From positions 3,782,001 to 3,846,000 of the forward strand of contig CP053160.1 of assembly GCA_014607495.2 (NCBI GenBank): a DNA stretch of 64,000 nucleotides, read 5' to 3'. The notes under the pieces are model-generated. The model worked only from the letters and a program-made list of their open reading frames with translations, did no database searches and was not told the origin of the DNA. A program made the translations under genes and the position numbers. This document shows, one piece after another, positions 11,701-19,885 of the stretch (positions are counted from its first letter, which is position 1; each line of letters opens with the position of its first letter). The stretch comes from Carposina sasakii. Its lineage: Eukaryota; Arthropoda; Insecta; Lepidoptera; Carposinidae.

Positions 11701-13864
11701 GTCTTGGAAATAGTCCATAGTCGAATAAGAGTGCCGTTGTATAAGTAATGAACAGAACAATACATAGTTAGCTACACATAGGTCCACCTCTCGAAAAGTT
11801 AACATCAGTATATGAATGAATGAAGAAAATTCATAGATACATTCATAAATTAATTTTTTTGCAAGTGTTGAAGACACTAAACTTGATGATGCATTCTTTG
11901 GAATGTTATTGTTATAGCATTTTTTAGAGAGGATAAAAAGTTGGCAACTTTTATATACAATTTTTTTGCATATTACCACTGTTACCTTTGTTATTTTGTT
12001 AACAAATTAATAATATGAAATAGGTTGTAATGTAATAGTGCCATTTATAGGGAAAAAAACTTATTGAAATGAGGGAAATATTAGTCACAATTAACAAATA
12101 ATTTATATTATAAGATGTAGTTTCATAATTCAGTCAATTTATAATAATAATTTAACTATAACAATTTGAGTAACAACTGGAATTGTACTACTTATTAAAT
12201 TAAATTCTGTTTTCATGACTTACCAGAAGACACCTCAGTTATATCATTGTCACTCAGGTTCAACCGTTTCAGGCTCTGTAAAGAGTACAGCGCATCTGGA
12301 ACCTTGGTTAAAGCATTCTTAGACAGATCTACATCAGAGAGGTTTGTTAAGTTCTCCAAGGAGGTTGGTAGGTTTGCTAGGGTCCTCTGAGTGTTTCTCA
12401 TGTGGAGTATTTCTAGGTTTTGTAGAGATGGCAGTTGTCTGTAATAAAAATAAATTAAACATAAATAGATATACATTCCTATTAATGTAAATAACTGTGT
12501 ATAAAAGGGGCTAATCAGTCAAACCTACATGATTAAACTGGTGAAAATTATATAAAAAATCAACTGCTTCAACAAAACAAAAAAGATACATTAACAAATA
12601 ATTCATGAATCATTTGGAGAACAAGGTGAAAATGACTTACCTTAATTGGAATAGTCCTAATGGATTATCATTAAGTATAAGTGTCTGGAGGTTCGCCAGC
12701 CTTCTGGTCTGTGGGGGCAAGGTCTCCAATAAGTTGTCAGACAGGTCAAGGAACAATAAATCTGTCAGCTGGACAAATAAGGTGGGTGGTATGCTCTCAA
12801 TTCTGAAAAAGGTAGGTGCATTACTACTGATAGAAAATGGTTACAGTATTTAAAAACTATAATTAAGATTCAACAAATATATTTATATTTTTATTATTAG
12901 GTACCTAAAGTTGTATAGAATTCAAATTAAGGCATAGAAATTAAAAAATATATATATAAACTAATGCTCCCCCCAAACTTTACCCTAAAGCCTCTGCTGA
13001 CATTTGACAAGGCCCAGTTGGAGGTTCAAATCAAACTGAATTGTAACACTTGAAACAATATAAAACCACCTATTAGATTGCTTAGCATAGCACAATATTT
13101 TAAAATAGGAAGTATTGAAGTAGGCTGTACATTTTTTCTGTACAACAAATACAATATTTGTCTGACATGTATACATGACCCTAGTAACAAATAAGCTGTA
13201 GATATCAAAGTTTGAACTAACAGCAGTAATAACAACTTACTTATTATGGCTTAGGTTCAATACTAGTAATGACTTGGCTTTCTCAAGTCCCTCTGGCACT
13301 TCCTTTAGTCTATTGTGAGACAGGTCTAAAGTAGTCAACTCCTCCAAGTGGAATAACTCAGCTGGAATTCCAGAACTCTTCACTTTATTGTGCCTCACAT
13401 TTAGAGAACGCAAACATTTCAATTCTGTCAGTTCCCCAAATAACTTTTCCAAATTATTCTTTTTTAAAGAAAGGTTTTCCTGTAGAATTAAACCAATGGT
13501 AATTAAGAGAAATTACATACGACAAAATAGTGTTCGAGATCTATTGCAATCAATCTATTCTTACCAGTTTCATAAGCTTTCCCAACTCTTCAGGAATATC
13601 ACTGAGATTTGTTTTATCCAGTCTTAGCCATTGTAGACCAGTCATATACCGAATGGCTTCAGGAAACTTGTCCTCCTGAAACAAGGAGCATGTAGGCCAA
13701 TCATTAAAAATAGTAGGTAGCCGGAGGATGGGCTGTTATGATATCATCAGCTGTGAGTGAATGTGGAGTAACCTAGGCACATTACCAAAATATGTACTCA
13801 CGCTAAAATCATTACTAGTAAAATCAACGCCTCGCACAAATGGCAATAACCCCGTGTTTGCCAT
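2549..13864 (-). CDS. fliI: Flightless-I, N-terminal 620 codons (11 coding exons; gene continues past the left edge)
   Basis: Flightless-I is an actin-binding protein made of an N-terminal leucine-rich-repeat half and a C-terminal gelsolin-like half; in insects it is needed for flight-muscle assembly and early development. Coding exons, in minus-strand order: 13864-13802, 13675-13565, 13479-13241, 12802-12641, 12438-12224, 10919-10697, 7155-6914, 6608-6434, 5804-5672, 4733-4620, 2731-2549. All introns are GT-AG and all junctions keep frame, giving 620 codons. The start reads [16 protein letters not shown], the conserved family N-terminus. Residues about 50-400 hold tandem LRRs such as [12 protein letters not shown]. 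Residues about 477-620 hold the linker [16 protein letters not shown] and the first gelsolin module. The family is usually about 1,250 residues, so roughly half is missing. I see no further exon in 1-2548. Tom22 lies upstream on the same strand. Confidence 0.96.
2861..4240 (+). repeat. Minisatellite-bearing retroelement-like repeat, copy 1
   Basis: It starts ACTAGTGACCCGCCCTCGC and ends CTCTTTATAATATTAGTATA. From about 2905 to 3430 it holds four diverged units built on CCCGTGGGAATTTCGGGAAA. The 3' end has CGGTCCAGTAGTTTCGGAGC. The ORFs read across the units are by-products of the repeat. It may be interrupted by the unrelated repeat at 3561-3706. Confidence 0.75.
3561..3706 (+). repeat. Repeat R-A, copy 1
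   Basis: It contains TTTTACACTAGTTTTTGAGG and ACAATGGCTGTATG, then TCTTTCTTCGGGATAAACC. The same order is found in reverse at 13975-14095. Confidence 0.7.
4290..4402 (-). repeat. Fragment of the same repeat family (minus strand)
   Basis: In reverse it reads ACTAGTGGACGCCCGCGACT, CCGTCCGCGTCGACTGCAGA, then CCGGGATAAAAACATTTTCC, matching 21166-21260. Confidence 0.85.
4620..4733 (-). CDS. fliI: fliI coding exon 10 (gelsolin module 1, residues 522-559)
   Basis: It encodes [17 protein letters not shown] and [14 protein letters not shown]. The GDCYIIL and HFWIG motifs are classic gelsolin-fold signatures. The acceptor is TATCAG, the donor GTAACT, and both ends are phase 0. Confidence 0.96.
4950..5072 (+). 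repeat. SINE-like repeat (CTTACCACCTGGGACTTAAC)
   Basis: CCCGAAAAGTGGCGGTAAGC, CCTTACCACCTGGGACTT and TGCACACTTCTGCCCAACCC are in an order I know from lepidopteran dispersed repeats. A reverse piece lies at 11163-11215. Confidence 0.6.
5075..5587. mobile_element. MITE with GTGACAGCCAGGCAAATA ends, copy 1 (fliI intron 9)
   Basis: The left end TGTTTGTGACAGCCAGGCAA mirrors the right end TTTGCCTGGCTGTCAC. The body carries AATAACTGATCAACCTAAT and AGTCACAGGATCGCC as in the copy at 36921. A short SINE tail is inserted at about 5110-5157. Confidence 0.85.
5110..5157 (+). mobile_element. Truncated SINE tail nested in MITE copy 1
   Basis: TCACTCAAGGATTTTTTTTC, then CATTTTTTATTAATATTTTA is the tail of the tRNA-like SINE family. 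Copy 2 of the MITE lacks it, and ATATTGAT/ATATTAAT flank it. Confidence 0.75.
5672..5804 (-). CDS. fliI: fliI coding exon 9 (start of gelsolin half, residues 477-521)
   Basis: It encodes [19 protein letters not shown] followed by [17 protein letters not shown], the entry into gelsolin-like module 1. The acceptor is TTCCAG. The donor GTAAGT is in phase 0. Confidence 0.95.
6434..6608 (-). CDS. fliI: fliI coding exon 8 (charged linker, residues 419-477)
   Basis: It encodes [20 protein letters not shown], then a low-complexity segment with three DRP repeats before NSELK. This is the variable linker between the LRR and gelsolin halves. The exon is very GC-rich. The acceptor is CTCAAG and the donor GTAAGC. 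Confidence 0.93.
6914..7155 (-). CDS. fliI: fliI coding exon 7 (last LRRs and linker, residues 338-419)
   Basis: It encodes [20 protein letters not shown] and [18 protein letters not shown], the last LRR, then the linker [19 protein letters not shown]. The acceptor is CCACAG. The donor GTAAGT leaves one base of a Ser codon. Confidence 0.95.
7243..7466 (+). repeat. Fragment of the same repeat family in fliI intron 7
   Basis: It reads AGTGGACGCCCGCGACTCCG, CCGGGATAAAAACATTTTCC and ATCGGTTTAGCCGTTTCTGA, ending in an AT-rich TATAG tail. It lacks the minisatellite units. Confidence 0.85.
7860..8820. repeat. Long interspersed repeat R-B, copy 1 (fliI intron 7)
   Basis: ACATATAATTACACTCCTAC, TACCTCTTCCTCTATAACC, TACTACTGGACGTAGG and GATCAAAACGCTCAGTAAAA are shared in order with 42380-43300. 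About 240 bp (8153-8400), including a strong hairpin, are extra here. Confidence 0.75.
8214..8299. repeat. Near-perfect 86-nt hairpin
   Basis: The arm ATATTCAGGAAGAATTTTCC and on to GAATTGACAATTA pairs with TAATTGTCAATTC and on to GGAAAATTCTTCCTGAATAT, with one mismatch over about 37 bp and a loop of about 12 nt. It could be a foldback MITE or a pre-miRNA-like hairpin. Confidence 0.75.
8821..10141. other. Rest of fliI intron 7, no gene seen
   Basis: AT-rich sequence without recognised exons or clear repeats, apart from a palindromic run of ATAATTATC and GATAATTATC motifs near 9470-9515. Confidence 0.5.
10142..10305 (-). mobile_element. tRNA-like SINE copy in fliI intron 6
   Basis: The reverse complement shows the same head, the A box TAGTGGTTATAGCGG context, the B box GTGGGTTCGATTCCCAC and the GAAGAATTTTTTCCATTTTC tail. 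Confidence 0.85.
10470..10647. mobile_element. Third copy of the same MITE family, in fliI intron 6 (one end lost)
   Basis: It matches 2140-2305: CCAAATAGTATGGAGAATTC, AATCTTGAAAAATAAAC, TATAGTGGGCTATA, TTTCGCTTAACATAC and TTGTTACACCCTGT. The other arm is missing. Confidence 0.8.
10697..10919 (-). CDS. fliI: fliI coding exon 6 (LRR block, residues 264-338)
   Basis: It encodes [20 protein letters not shown] and [20 protein letters not shown]. The acceptor is ATTCTAG and the donor GTGAGG. The exon is GC-rich against AT-rich introns. A hAT-type MITE (10958-11144) begins under 40 nt upstream of this acceptor. Confidence 0.95.
10958..11144. mobile_element. 187-bp hAT-type MITE in fliI intron 5
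   Basis: It starts CAGTGGTTCCCAAA and ends TTTGGGAACCCCTG, with perfect 8-bp target duplication GTCTAGAT at 10950-10957 and 11145-11152. The TIR and duplication length fit hAT. It lies just upstream of the fliI exon 6 acceptor. Confidence 0.92.
11160..11345 (-). repeat. SINE-like repeat in fliI intron 6
   Basis: CCCAAAGAGGTTGGGCAGAA (reverse of the 5040 motif) is followed by AAGTAAGGAACTCAGACATT and CATCTGTCCCCGATATGCT. The latter parts recur at 1870-1990. Confidence 0.55.
12224..12438 (-). CDS. fliI: fliI coding exon 5 (LRR block, residues 192-264)
   Basis: It encodes [20 protein letters not shown], a segment strongly conserved in the family, then LRRs ending in [14 protein letters not shown]. 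The acceptor is ATTACAG. The donor GTAAGT splits an Ala codon (G|CC). Confidence 0.95.
12641..12802 (-). CDS. fliI: fliI coding exon 4 (LRR block, residues 138-192)
   Basis: It encodes [20 protein letters not shown] and [11 protein letters not shown], two LRRs. The acceptor is TTTCAG. The donor GTAAGT leaves a split Arg codon (AG|A). Confidence 0.95.
13241..13479 (-). CDS. fliI: fliI coding exon 3 (LRR block, residues 59-138)
   Basis: It holds three LRRs, including [17 protein letters not shown] and [15 protein letters not shown]. The acceptor is CTACAG; the donor GTAAGT splits a Lys codon (AA|A) completed by exon 4. Confidence 0.95.
13565..13675 (-). CDS. fliI: fliI coding exon 2 (residues 22-58)
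   Basis: It encodes [20 protein letters not shown] and onward to EELGKLMKL, the first LRR caps. The acceptor is TTTCAG and the donor GTAAGA, phase 0 at both ends. The 126-bp and 85-bp flanking introns are short, as usual in insects. Confidence 0.95.
13802..13864 (-). CDS. fliI: fliI coding exon 1 (residues 1-21)
   Basis: The exon opens with ATG at 13864 and encodes [20 protein letters not shown] plus S, then a GTGAGT donor in phase 0. This matches the conserved start of the family. A repeat at 13975-14095 lies about 110 bp upstream, so the 5' UTR is either short or spliced. Confidence 0.95.
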
Positions 13865-13974
13865 GTTTTTATTAATTATTTATTAAAGAATAACATTGGC
13901 ACGTCCAACAACTTCCAAAATTTATGACATTATTTTTTTAAATTACTTTTTTGTTTGTTTAGTTTATCCCGAAA

Positions 13975-14095
13975 GAAAGGCAAAGGGAACTAAGCCCATA
14001 CAGCCATTGTCTTTAGTAAAATGAATTCTGAATTTATGATGGATGATAATGATGATGAACGTCAGGAAAATCCTCAAAAACTAGTGTAAAATGAA
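13975..14095 (-). repeat. Repeat R-A, copy 2, just upstream of the fliI start
   Basis: The reverse complement reads TTTTACACTAGTTTTTGAGG, GACAATGGCTGTATGGGC and CTTTCTTTCGGGATAAAC. It lies about 110 bp upstream of the fliI ATG and so within its likely 5' UTR or promoter. Confidence 0.7.
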
Positions 14096-14355
14096 TGAAA
14101 ATCAGAAAGATTGCAGAAACAACTTACATGAGCCCATGAAGAGATCGTATTCCGACTAAGTTTTACTTAGCTTACCTGCATATAAAACCATGCACACGCA
14201 CTAGATTCACATCACAAGTAAACAAAATATAACTTATCTATCAGAAAACATCACTTTACGGACACATGCAAACCATTTACAAATAAATTTTGATTTTCAG
14301 AAGAAAATTACACCCTTCCAGCTTTTCCGGCCGAATCTCTTTTTAAATTACTTAC

Positions 14356-14397
14356 GCTAGTTTTTGACAGCTGTGAAGTGAACTGAGAGCTTGACAT
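14356..14397 (-). CDS. Possible alternative or upstream first exon of fliI
   Basis: ATG at 14397 opens 14 codons (MSSSQFTSQLSKTS) that end at a strong GTAAGT donor in phase 0, the same phase in which fliI exon 1 ends. The same frame stays open upstream to 14574. Splicing to fliI exon 2 would be in frame. This is inference from splice signals only; it could also be a 5' UTR exon or chance. Confidence 0.25.
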
Positions 14398-15623
14398 CGG
14401 ATAACGAAACATAAAAAGGGAACATGGTAAATCACGGTGTGCTTCGATAGCCCGCCCGAAATCACAGAACACTATAATACGAGAGTTTATAGTTACTTTC
14501 CCCGTAATGGTCATATTTTTGCAGATGTTTGACATTTCGTCAGCTCTTATCAATATCTTATTAACACGCTGCATATCGGTGGTGTGTATATCAGCTCAAA
14601 TTCGAAGTTTAGAGAACATTTATTAAATCTATGGTATTAATACATACCGATATAGGCCGGGGTGTGAAACAGAAGATTTCGTATGAAAAATTAGCTTAAA
14701 CTGGAGCGCCGCCGCTCACATTAATTCGTAGTGTGCGTTTGCGGCCTCAAATCCGCATCCCGCGGCGCGCCGCGTCATCGAAATAAAGTAACATGAATTC
14801 TTAACAAATTGGAACAAGAATCTAAATAACTTGATTAGTAATAAAATCCTTTGCCATAACATCCCGTGCCGTGCCGGCAGTGAGCGCCTTAGACTATACA
14901 GAGGGGAACCACGAATGATACGTCTTCGCTCCGCGGAGCGAATCTTTATTCTAAGCACAAACCTCTCGATAGTCCGTAACGCTATCGTCAAACTGTCAAT
15001 TTTGCTAGTGAGTCGCTAGCGTTACGCCGTGTAAAAAGATTCGTGCTTACCCCACAGGTGTTTTCTGATCAACGTTTCCAAATACTAAGCATTTTTCTGA
15101 TCGTCATAAAGATTTTTTCCATGGAAGTATCTGGCTGGTTTCCAATAAAAAAATCCTAAAGAATTAGTATAATTTTCCAGCATTTCATTGGAATACTGAA
15201 TGAAATGCAGTTATTCTCTTTGATTGTCAACCACTACCACAGCACTTCATGCCTTAATCACTACAGAGCCTTTGAAGGTTTCCTTGATTTTCGATCTTAT
15301 TTAGGTTTTTAGTACCTCATACTTTCCAATCATAGGCAATCATCCTTCCCCTGGCGAGTGCCATCAAGCAAGATCAACTTTACCTAACTGAAAAGTTTTA
15401 GATAATTTGGAAAATTGACAAATGTTATAGTCCAGCATGACCACGCATTGTAGATATCGTATCGTCTCTACAAAATTCAACATGGCGGCTATATTTTATC
15501 GTATTTTGACAGGCTAAAAGTCGATAAATCGGTTTATCATAACTTGTTTCGCAGGTCATGCTCCTTGAGCAGCAACAGCAATTACTAGCTAGAATTAAAA
15601 ATAAGTAAACAATTTCACACACC
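14398..15623. other. Intergenic DNA between fliI and Tom22; likely fliI promoter region
   Basis: It contains a GC-rich patch at 14704-14780 (CCCGCGGCGCGCCGCG), a palindrome GCTCCGCGGAGC at about 14929 and inverted GTAACGCTA/TAGCGTTAC at about 14971 and 15017. No core promoter is clear. Confidence 0.4.
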
Positions 15624-15629
15624 TTTATT
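15624..15629 (-). promoter_or_regulatory. Candidate Tom22 polyadenylation signal AATAAA
   Basis: AATAAA on the minus strand, about 435 nt after the Tom22 stop, directly followed by GT-rich GGTGTGTG that could serve as the downstream element. No better signal is seen nearer the stop. Confidence 0.45.
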
Positions 15630-16064
15630 ACTAGTTGTGGTGTTAACAAAATTTATCTACAAAATCATACTTTAGTTAATTATATTGAAACAAAAAACCA
15701 ACTGACACGAAAGGAACCCTAATGAACAATAGTAACTAAAGATTATTGATTATCTTTAATCATTTTAAATTAGTCAACATTTTCTTAAAAAGTATATAAA
15801 TGCATTAGGAAAAACAAATTCTGATTATCATAGATATTTGATAAGGTAAAGTGATTTGTTTGGCAGAACATTTAGTAGAAGGAAATATTTCAAGTTTATG
15901 AATATTGGAAAAATTTACATAAATTCACATACGGGTATAGACCTATTTAAAACTAACACTAACATTAAAGCATTTAGGATGACATTTTAAATGATTCCTT
16001 TAGAGCATCAATCTAATGGGTATTTATGAAAACATGAAACATGTAGTATACATTATTATTTGGT

Positions 16065-16130
16065 TTATCGTGGCATAGGTGGCATATTTGGCATTGGACC
16101 TGCTAATGCTGTGTTTGTGCCGAGTAACAC
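16065..16130 (-). CDS. Tom22: Tom22 exon 5 (residues 139-159 and stop)
   Basis: It encodes VLLGTNTALAGPMPNMPPMP plus R and TAA. The acceptor is TTTGCAG. The 1,039-bp intron before it holds two repeat elements. Confidence 0.92.
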   Translation of the reverse strand: MLLGTNTALAGPMPNMPPMPR

Positions 16131-17841
16131 CTGCAAACAAAGAAAAAACATTGGTATTTTATATCATCTACGTGTCATAAAACCTATAAACTCTTGTATT
16201 AAGCTTTTATCATTAACACATTCAGTGCTGGCGACTACATATTTGCAAATTCTAGGCTTAGACTTATTTGCATCCTCACACTAGGCGTTGACCTGATGTC
16301 GGCGCCCTTAGCGAATGTGATAATGTCAAAAATGTTGGTGTCCCCATTCTACCTCTAGTTATAAAACATGTTCTTAGGTGTCACATATTGCTATGTAGTA
16401 GTTTTAAGACTTAAATTTGATCATTTTCCTTGATAGTGATGAGTTAGTTACATTATTATTATTATTATTATTATATGTAAACAGGCAGGCAGTTGAGGCA
16501 ACTTTAGAGAATATAATCCCGGGATCCCGATTTAGGGGATCCAAATTTTTTACTATGAAATGGCGTAATTTATTGCATAACATTCCATTCTATCAAGTTA
16601 ATCAGATCCCCTGACATAAAAAGTGGCTGGCCGTCTACTAACTACTAAAATTTTTGGGCGGTCTCTAAAAACAGGACAATTTTGCGTCCCGCAGTCCATC
16701 TCGGGGACACCGGGACAGGTAACTGTAAAACGGGACTGTCCTGTTCAAAACGGGGTGCGACGGATTTTAAGCAAGTCAAAAGTAGCTTAAAATATTAATA
16801 AGAAAATAAAAAAATTCTTAGCTTAAAATAGTTAAAAGTAAATATGCACATAGGCACTACTTTCTTTGAGTCGGTGGGATATTACTAGAAAATTTACATG
16901 TTTTTTTTATCAATCAATGTTTATTTGCTCAAATATGTGTATACATGTTATTATTTGTATTTACAGCAAGCGTTCTACATATTTCGTCATAACCTTATTT
17001 TTATTCAATTTCAGTCTGAATGTCTTACACATAAAAGTTAAATTGGAATTTACACAATAATTCGGATTTTTCTAGTAATTTTCATGTGTACTCAAATCCT
17101 GGGATCTCGTGATTGGAAATAGTGACCGGGATTGTATTCTCTAATTATCTTACTACTTGTTTAACTTACTTGTTTCTGCTGTGACTTTTGCATTTCATCA
17201 ACTTGTGCTCGTTCAACCTCAAATATGACTGGTGCAAACAGTATGACTGAAGAGCTAGCCACAACCCACATCACTGAGCGAGATAATCCATAGAATGATT
17301 TTACACCAGACCTAGAACAATAGTACTCTTTAATGTAACATTTGTAAAGGTTCAAAATGTATCTGGCAGTGAAAATTTAGAAAATTGAACTTACCATGTT
17401 TTGGTAGTAACTATGTAGGTGCCATTTCTCACACACTCTGGGAACATTTCAGTTAAGCCCCATAGTCTCTCTGACAAAGTTTCATCAGGCTCCTGAAAAT
17501 ATTGAACATACAAACTTTAGGACTTAATAAGTTTTACACTTTAAATGTTTGGTTATAATTTTACGGGGCTTTATCTTACATCGTCGTATTCTTTAAGTGC
17601 GCCTACGCCTCCAAGTCCTGTGTCTGGTGTTGTAATTACCTGTACAGAATAGTAGGTTAATAATGAACTACAGAGTACGTAATAGAAATACCTATTTTAT
17701 ATAACTATGCACACAAAATATAGGTACCATTGTAGGAGTTATAAAATTTTCCTCAGGTTTGCGTTCAGGGGTATCATCTTTGCTAGCCGTCAAAGACTCC
17801 ATGCCGCTGTCGCTTTGGTCCAGTTCATAGGTTAAATCCAT
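16065..17841 (-). CDS. Tom22: Mitochondrial import receptor subunit Tom22 (5 exons, 159 aa, complete)
   Basis: Tom22 is the central receptor and organiser of the outer-membrane TOM complex; it passes presequence proteins from Tom20 to the Tom40 pore. Exons in minus-strand order: 17841-17728, 17639-17580, 17492-17395, 17311-17170, 16130-16065. Introns are GT-AG and all junctions keep frame. Residues 1-85 form the acidic cytosolic part (DSGMESLTASKDDTPE), followed by the family core ERLWGLTEMFPECVRNGTY. About residues 103-121 (SVMWVVASSSVILFAPVIF) are the single membrane anchor. The intermembrane-space tail EVERAQVDEMQ ends with a Met/Pro-rich stretch and TAA at 16067-16065. The length fits insect homologues (Drosophila maggie). 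An ORF elsewhere could add an alternative start (see 19348-19440). Confidence 0.96.
16205..16340. repeat. Repeat with TTAACACATTCAGTG motif in Tom22 intron 4
   Basis: It shares ACACATTCAGTG, TTATTTGC and GATGTCGG segments with 59702-59800. It lies about 75 bp upstream of the Tom22 exon 5 acceptor. Confidence 0.5.
16505..17143. mobile_element. Candidate DNA transposon in Tom22 intron 4
   Basis: The ends pair as TAGAGAATATAATCCCGG and CCGGGATTGTATTCTCTA (one mismatch). GATCCC and GGGATC pairs follow inside. Flanks do not show a clear target duplication, so class is uncertain. Confidence 0.55.
17170..17311 (-). CDS. Tom22: Tom22 exon 4 (membrane anchor, residues 91-138)
   Basis: It encodes WSGVKSFYGLSRS, the hydrophobic anchor, then EVERAQVDEMQKSQQKQ. 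The acceptor is TTCTAG. The donor GTAAGT is in phase 0. Confidence 0.95.
17395..17492 (-). CDS. Tom22: Tom22 exon 3 (residues 59-91, conserved cytosolic core)
   Basis: It encodes EPDETLSERLWGLTEMFPEC, the strongest family signature. The acceptor is TTTCAG. The donor GTAAGT splits a Trp codon (TG|G). Confidence 0.95.
17580..17639 (-). CDS. Tom22: Tom22 exon 2 (residues 39-58)
   Basis: It encodes VITTPDTGLGGVGALKEYDD. The acceptor is GTACAG, the donor GTAAGA, and both ends are phase 0. Confidence 0.92.
17728..17841 (-). CDS. Tom22: Tom22 exon 1 (residues 1-38, acidic N-terminus)
   Basis: It starts ATG at 17841 and encodes MDLTYELDQSDSGMESLTAS and onward, rich in Asp and Glu. The donor GTACCT is weaker than its neighbours. 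Phase 0. Confidence 0.9.
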
Positions 17842-18283
17842 ATGTATGTATAAAGTATTTTTGTACAAAGAAATGTGAAACTTTACAAATTATACCAGAA
17901 CGTCCGCCTCGCGTTGTATTTTATTTAATTTAAAAAGAATGAAAGAAATGAACTGAAATTATCGTAGAAAGAGATCCACAGTCAAAGCAAATTATTGAAT
18001 AATCAATTTTCTTTTTCATTTGACTTGAAGAATAGGCAAAGATAGTACCATAATAATCCTAACCTATACAGCCAAGTGTGTTTAATAGGTTGTCAGAAAA
18101 AAAATACGATGACGAATAATAGAAACGTTGAGGAAGAAACTAAAACACAGTTGTAAATCCAAATCAAAATAAAATTGCAAACAAAAATAGAGTTATTTCA
18201 ATCTGTTTGAAGTATTATCTATGCAAATTGGGTTGACCAAGAAGCGATATAATGGTGCTGTCGAATTTGTGAAGAAATTTATA

Positions 18284-19312
18284 TCGAGGGGTGAAAGGCT
18301 ATTTGGTTTAATCGACTCTTTGGATGAAAATTAGTTATATACATATTTGGAATCAGCGAATTTTTCCGCGTCTAATGCACTCGGTTTCATGAAGATTGAA
18401 GCACTTTTCTGGCGCTTGAAACACTCAATTTTTCAGTATCATTTCCATCGGACTGTGAACCGACTTAAAAAGTTAGCAATTTTTGTAAACATGGATTTAA
18501 GACGTAGGTTTATTTTAACAAAATATTAAATATTAAAATAATTTTGGCTTTCACAAATATGAGGTCGAGTTGAAGCATTTAGCCTAGCTGTTATTTATAT
18601 ACATAATGGCTCTTGATTCATTTAGACTGTCGCTAGTTTAGCTCTGTTGTGTCGCTTAAAATATTTTGTCTGCATCTAAATTTCACCGCGGAATTGGGTG
18701 ATGTTAGTTCAAAGGCGTGGGACAGGACAACGTCTGTCAGGTCCGCTAGTTTAATATACAAACATACACATAAACGCTTGTAATTTAATATAGCTCTTTT
18801 TTTTATTGTGGTTTAACAGCCAAGTTTAAAACTTTTCTCCCATTTAAAGACACTTCAAATATTAATTTTTGATGTTGATTGTCGTTTAAAATATTTTGCC
18901 TGCATCGGTAATTAACATCAATATGAAGTTGAATATAATGAAATAGCTTACTTCTATAATGACCGTTCTAACTCATTTGAGTCTTATAACCTTACTCTGC
19001 AGACTTATGTCGCTTAAGCGTTTTCTCCTGTTTCTTATAATGGTGTTAAAGGCACTTCATTCATTTAGCCTGTTTCTATGAAAAGTACATTTTGTTTAAG
19101 CGCCAGTTATCTTTGATACAGCTGCTTTTTTAGTTATATGAAGTATCCAACTAATTGACTTTTCATTTTCTGAGTCCAGGAAAATGAGTTTTATAAGATT
19201 AGTGCAAGCCGTTTATTTTGTTACGATTTTTGTCTAAATTTTAAAACTTTAAATGGCTCTCCTGTAAAGTTTACAAAATGTCACTTAAATCAAATAGCCT
19301 TTCACCCCTCGA
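18284..19312. mobile_element. 1.03-kb non-autonomous DNA transposon with 22-bp TIRs
   Basis: Perfect 22-bp terminal inverted repeats (starting TCGAGGGGTGAAAGG) lie at 18284-18305 and 19291-19312. Internal degenerate repeats include TTAAAATATTTTG(T/C)CTGCATC at about 18657 and 18885 and CATTTAGCCT at about 18579 and 19063. No transposase ORF and no obvious target duplication. It lies between Tom22 and the exon-like segment at 19348. Confidence 0.8.
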
Positions 19313-19347
19313 ACATATTTTATGTTGGTTATCAATACAAAACATAC

Positions 19348-19440
19348 CTGGGCATCTATATGACCACCAAGCTGATTAGCATTCTGATTACCTAAACAGT
19401 CGGTTGCAGAACTGCATACACAGGGAGTTTCGACAGGCAT
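19348..19440 (-). CDS. Exon-like segment with start codon: possible alternative first exon of Tom22
   Basis: ATG at 19440 opens 31 codons starting MPVETPCVCSSATDCLGNQ and ending HIDAQ, then a GTATGT donor in phase 0. The next same-strand acceptor in a known gene is Tom22 exon 2, which is also phase 0, so splicing would be in frame. The peptide lacks the acidic character of the usual Tom22 N-terminus. A separate small gene is equally possible. The putative intron holds the element at 18284-19312. Confidence 0.35.
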
Positions 19441-19834
19441 TATCTTTGATCAAAAGAACATGTTCAATATAAAAGCCACAAAAATGATTTCAAATGAAAC
19501 TATCTAAATAAACTAAGAAAACTATTCTAATGTTGCAATATTTGGTTTTATTGCTATTGTTAACGTTATTAAAAGTGTTATTAAAATTAATTGTTAGTCA
19601 ATTCAATGACATAATTATATGATTTGACATGGTTTTGATCACCAAAGCTCACACTAAGGCGTAGAAAGCACTAAGGTAATACCAAAATGTTGCCAAAGAG
19701 TATCTTCGACGTTCTATTTTCAAAATTTATATCACAAGCAAATACAGATTATGGTTACATAATCTGCTTCTGCAAGTTATTGCAGAAGCAGAACCGAAGC
19801 AATGCGATCAGAGTAAAGTTAACTACTGCAAGAT

Positions 19835-19885
19835 CTCACTCGGGTGAGGAATTTTTTCATTTTCTTATTAATATTTTATAATATG
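19835..19885 (+). mobile_element. 51-bp SINE tail inserted on its own, with 11-bp target duplication
   Basis: It holds only CTCACTCGGGTGAGGAATTT and the T/A-rich tail. TACTGCAAGAT flanks it at 19824-19834 and 19886-19896. It is a severely 5'-truncated retrotransposition product. Confidence 0.88.

Noticed and set aside
11569..11979. 136-codon minus-strand ORF in fliI intron 5/6 region
   Set aside because: Composition is dominated by Ser, Tyr, Ile, Lys from AT-rich DNA, and it lies between two well-supported fliI exons.
14308..14574. 88-codon minus ORF as a separate gene upstream of fliI
   Set aside because: No resemblance to any family; kept only as a possible alternative first exon because of its internal GTAAGT donor.
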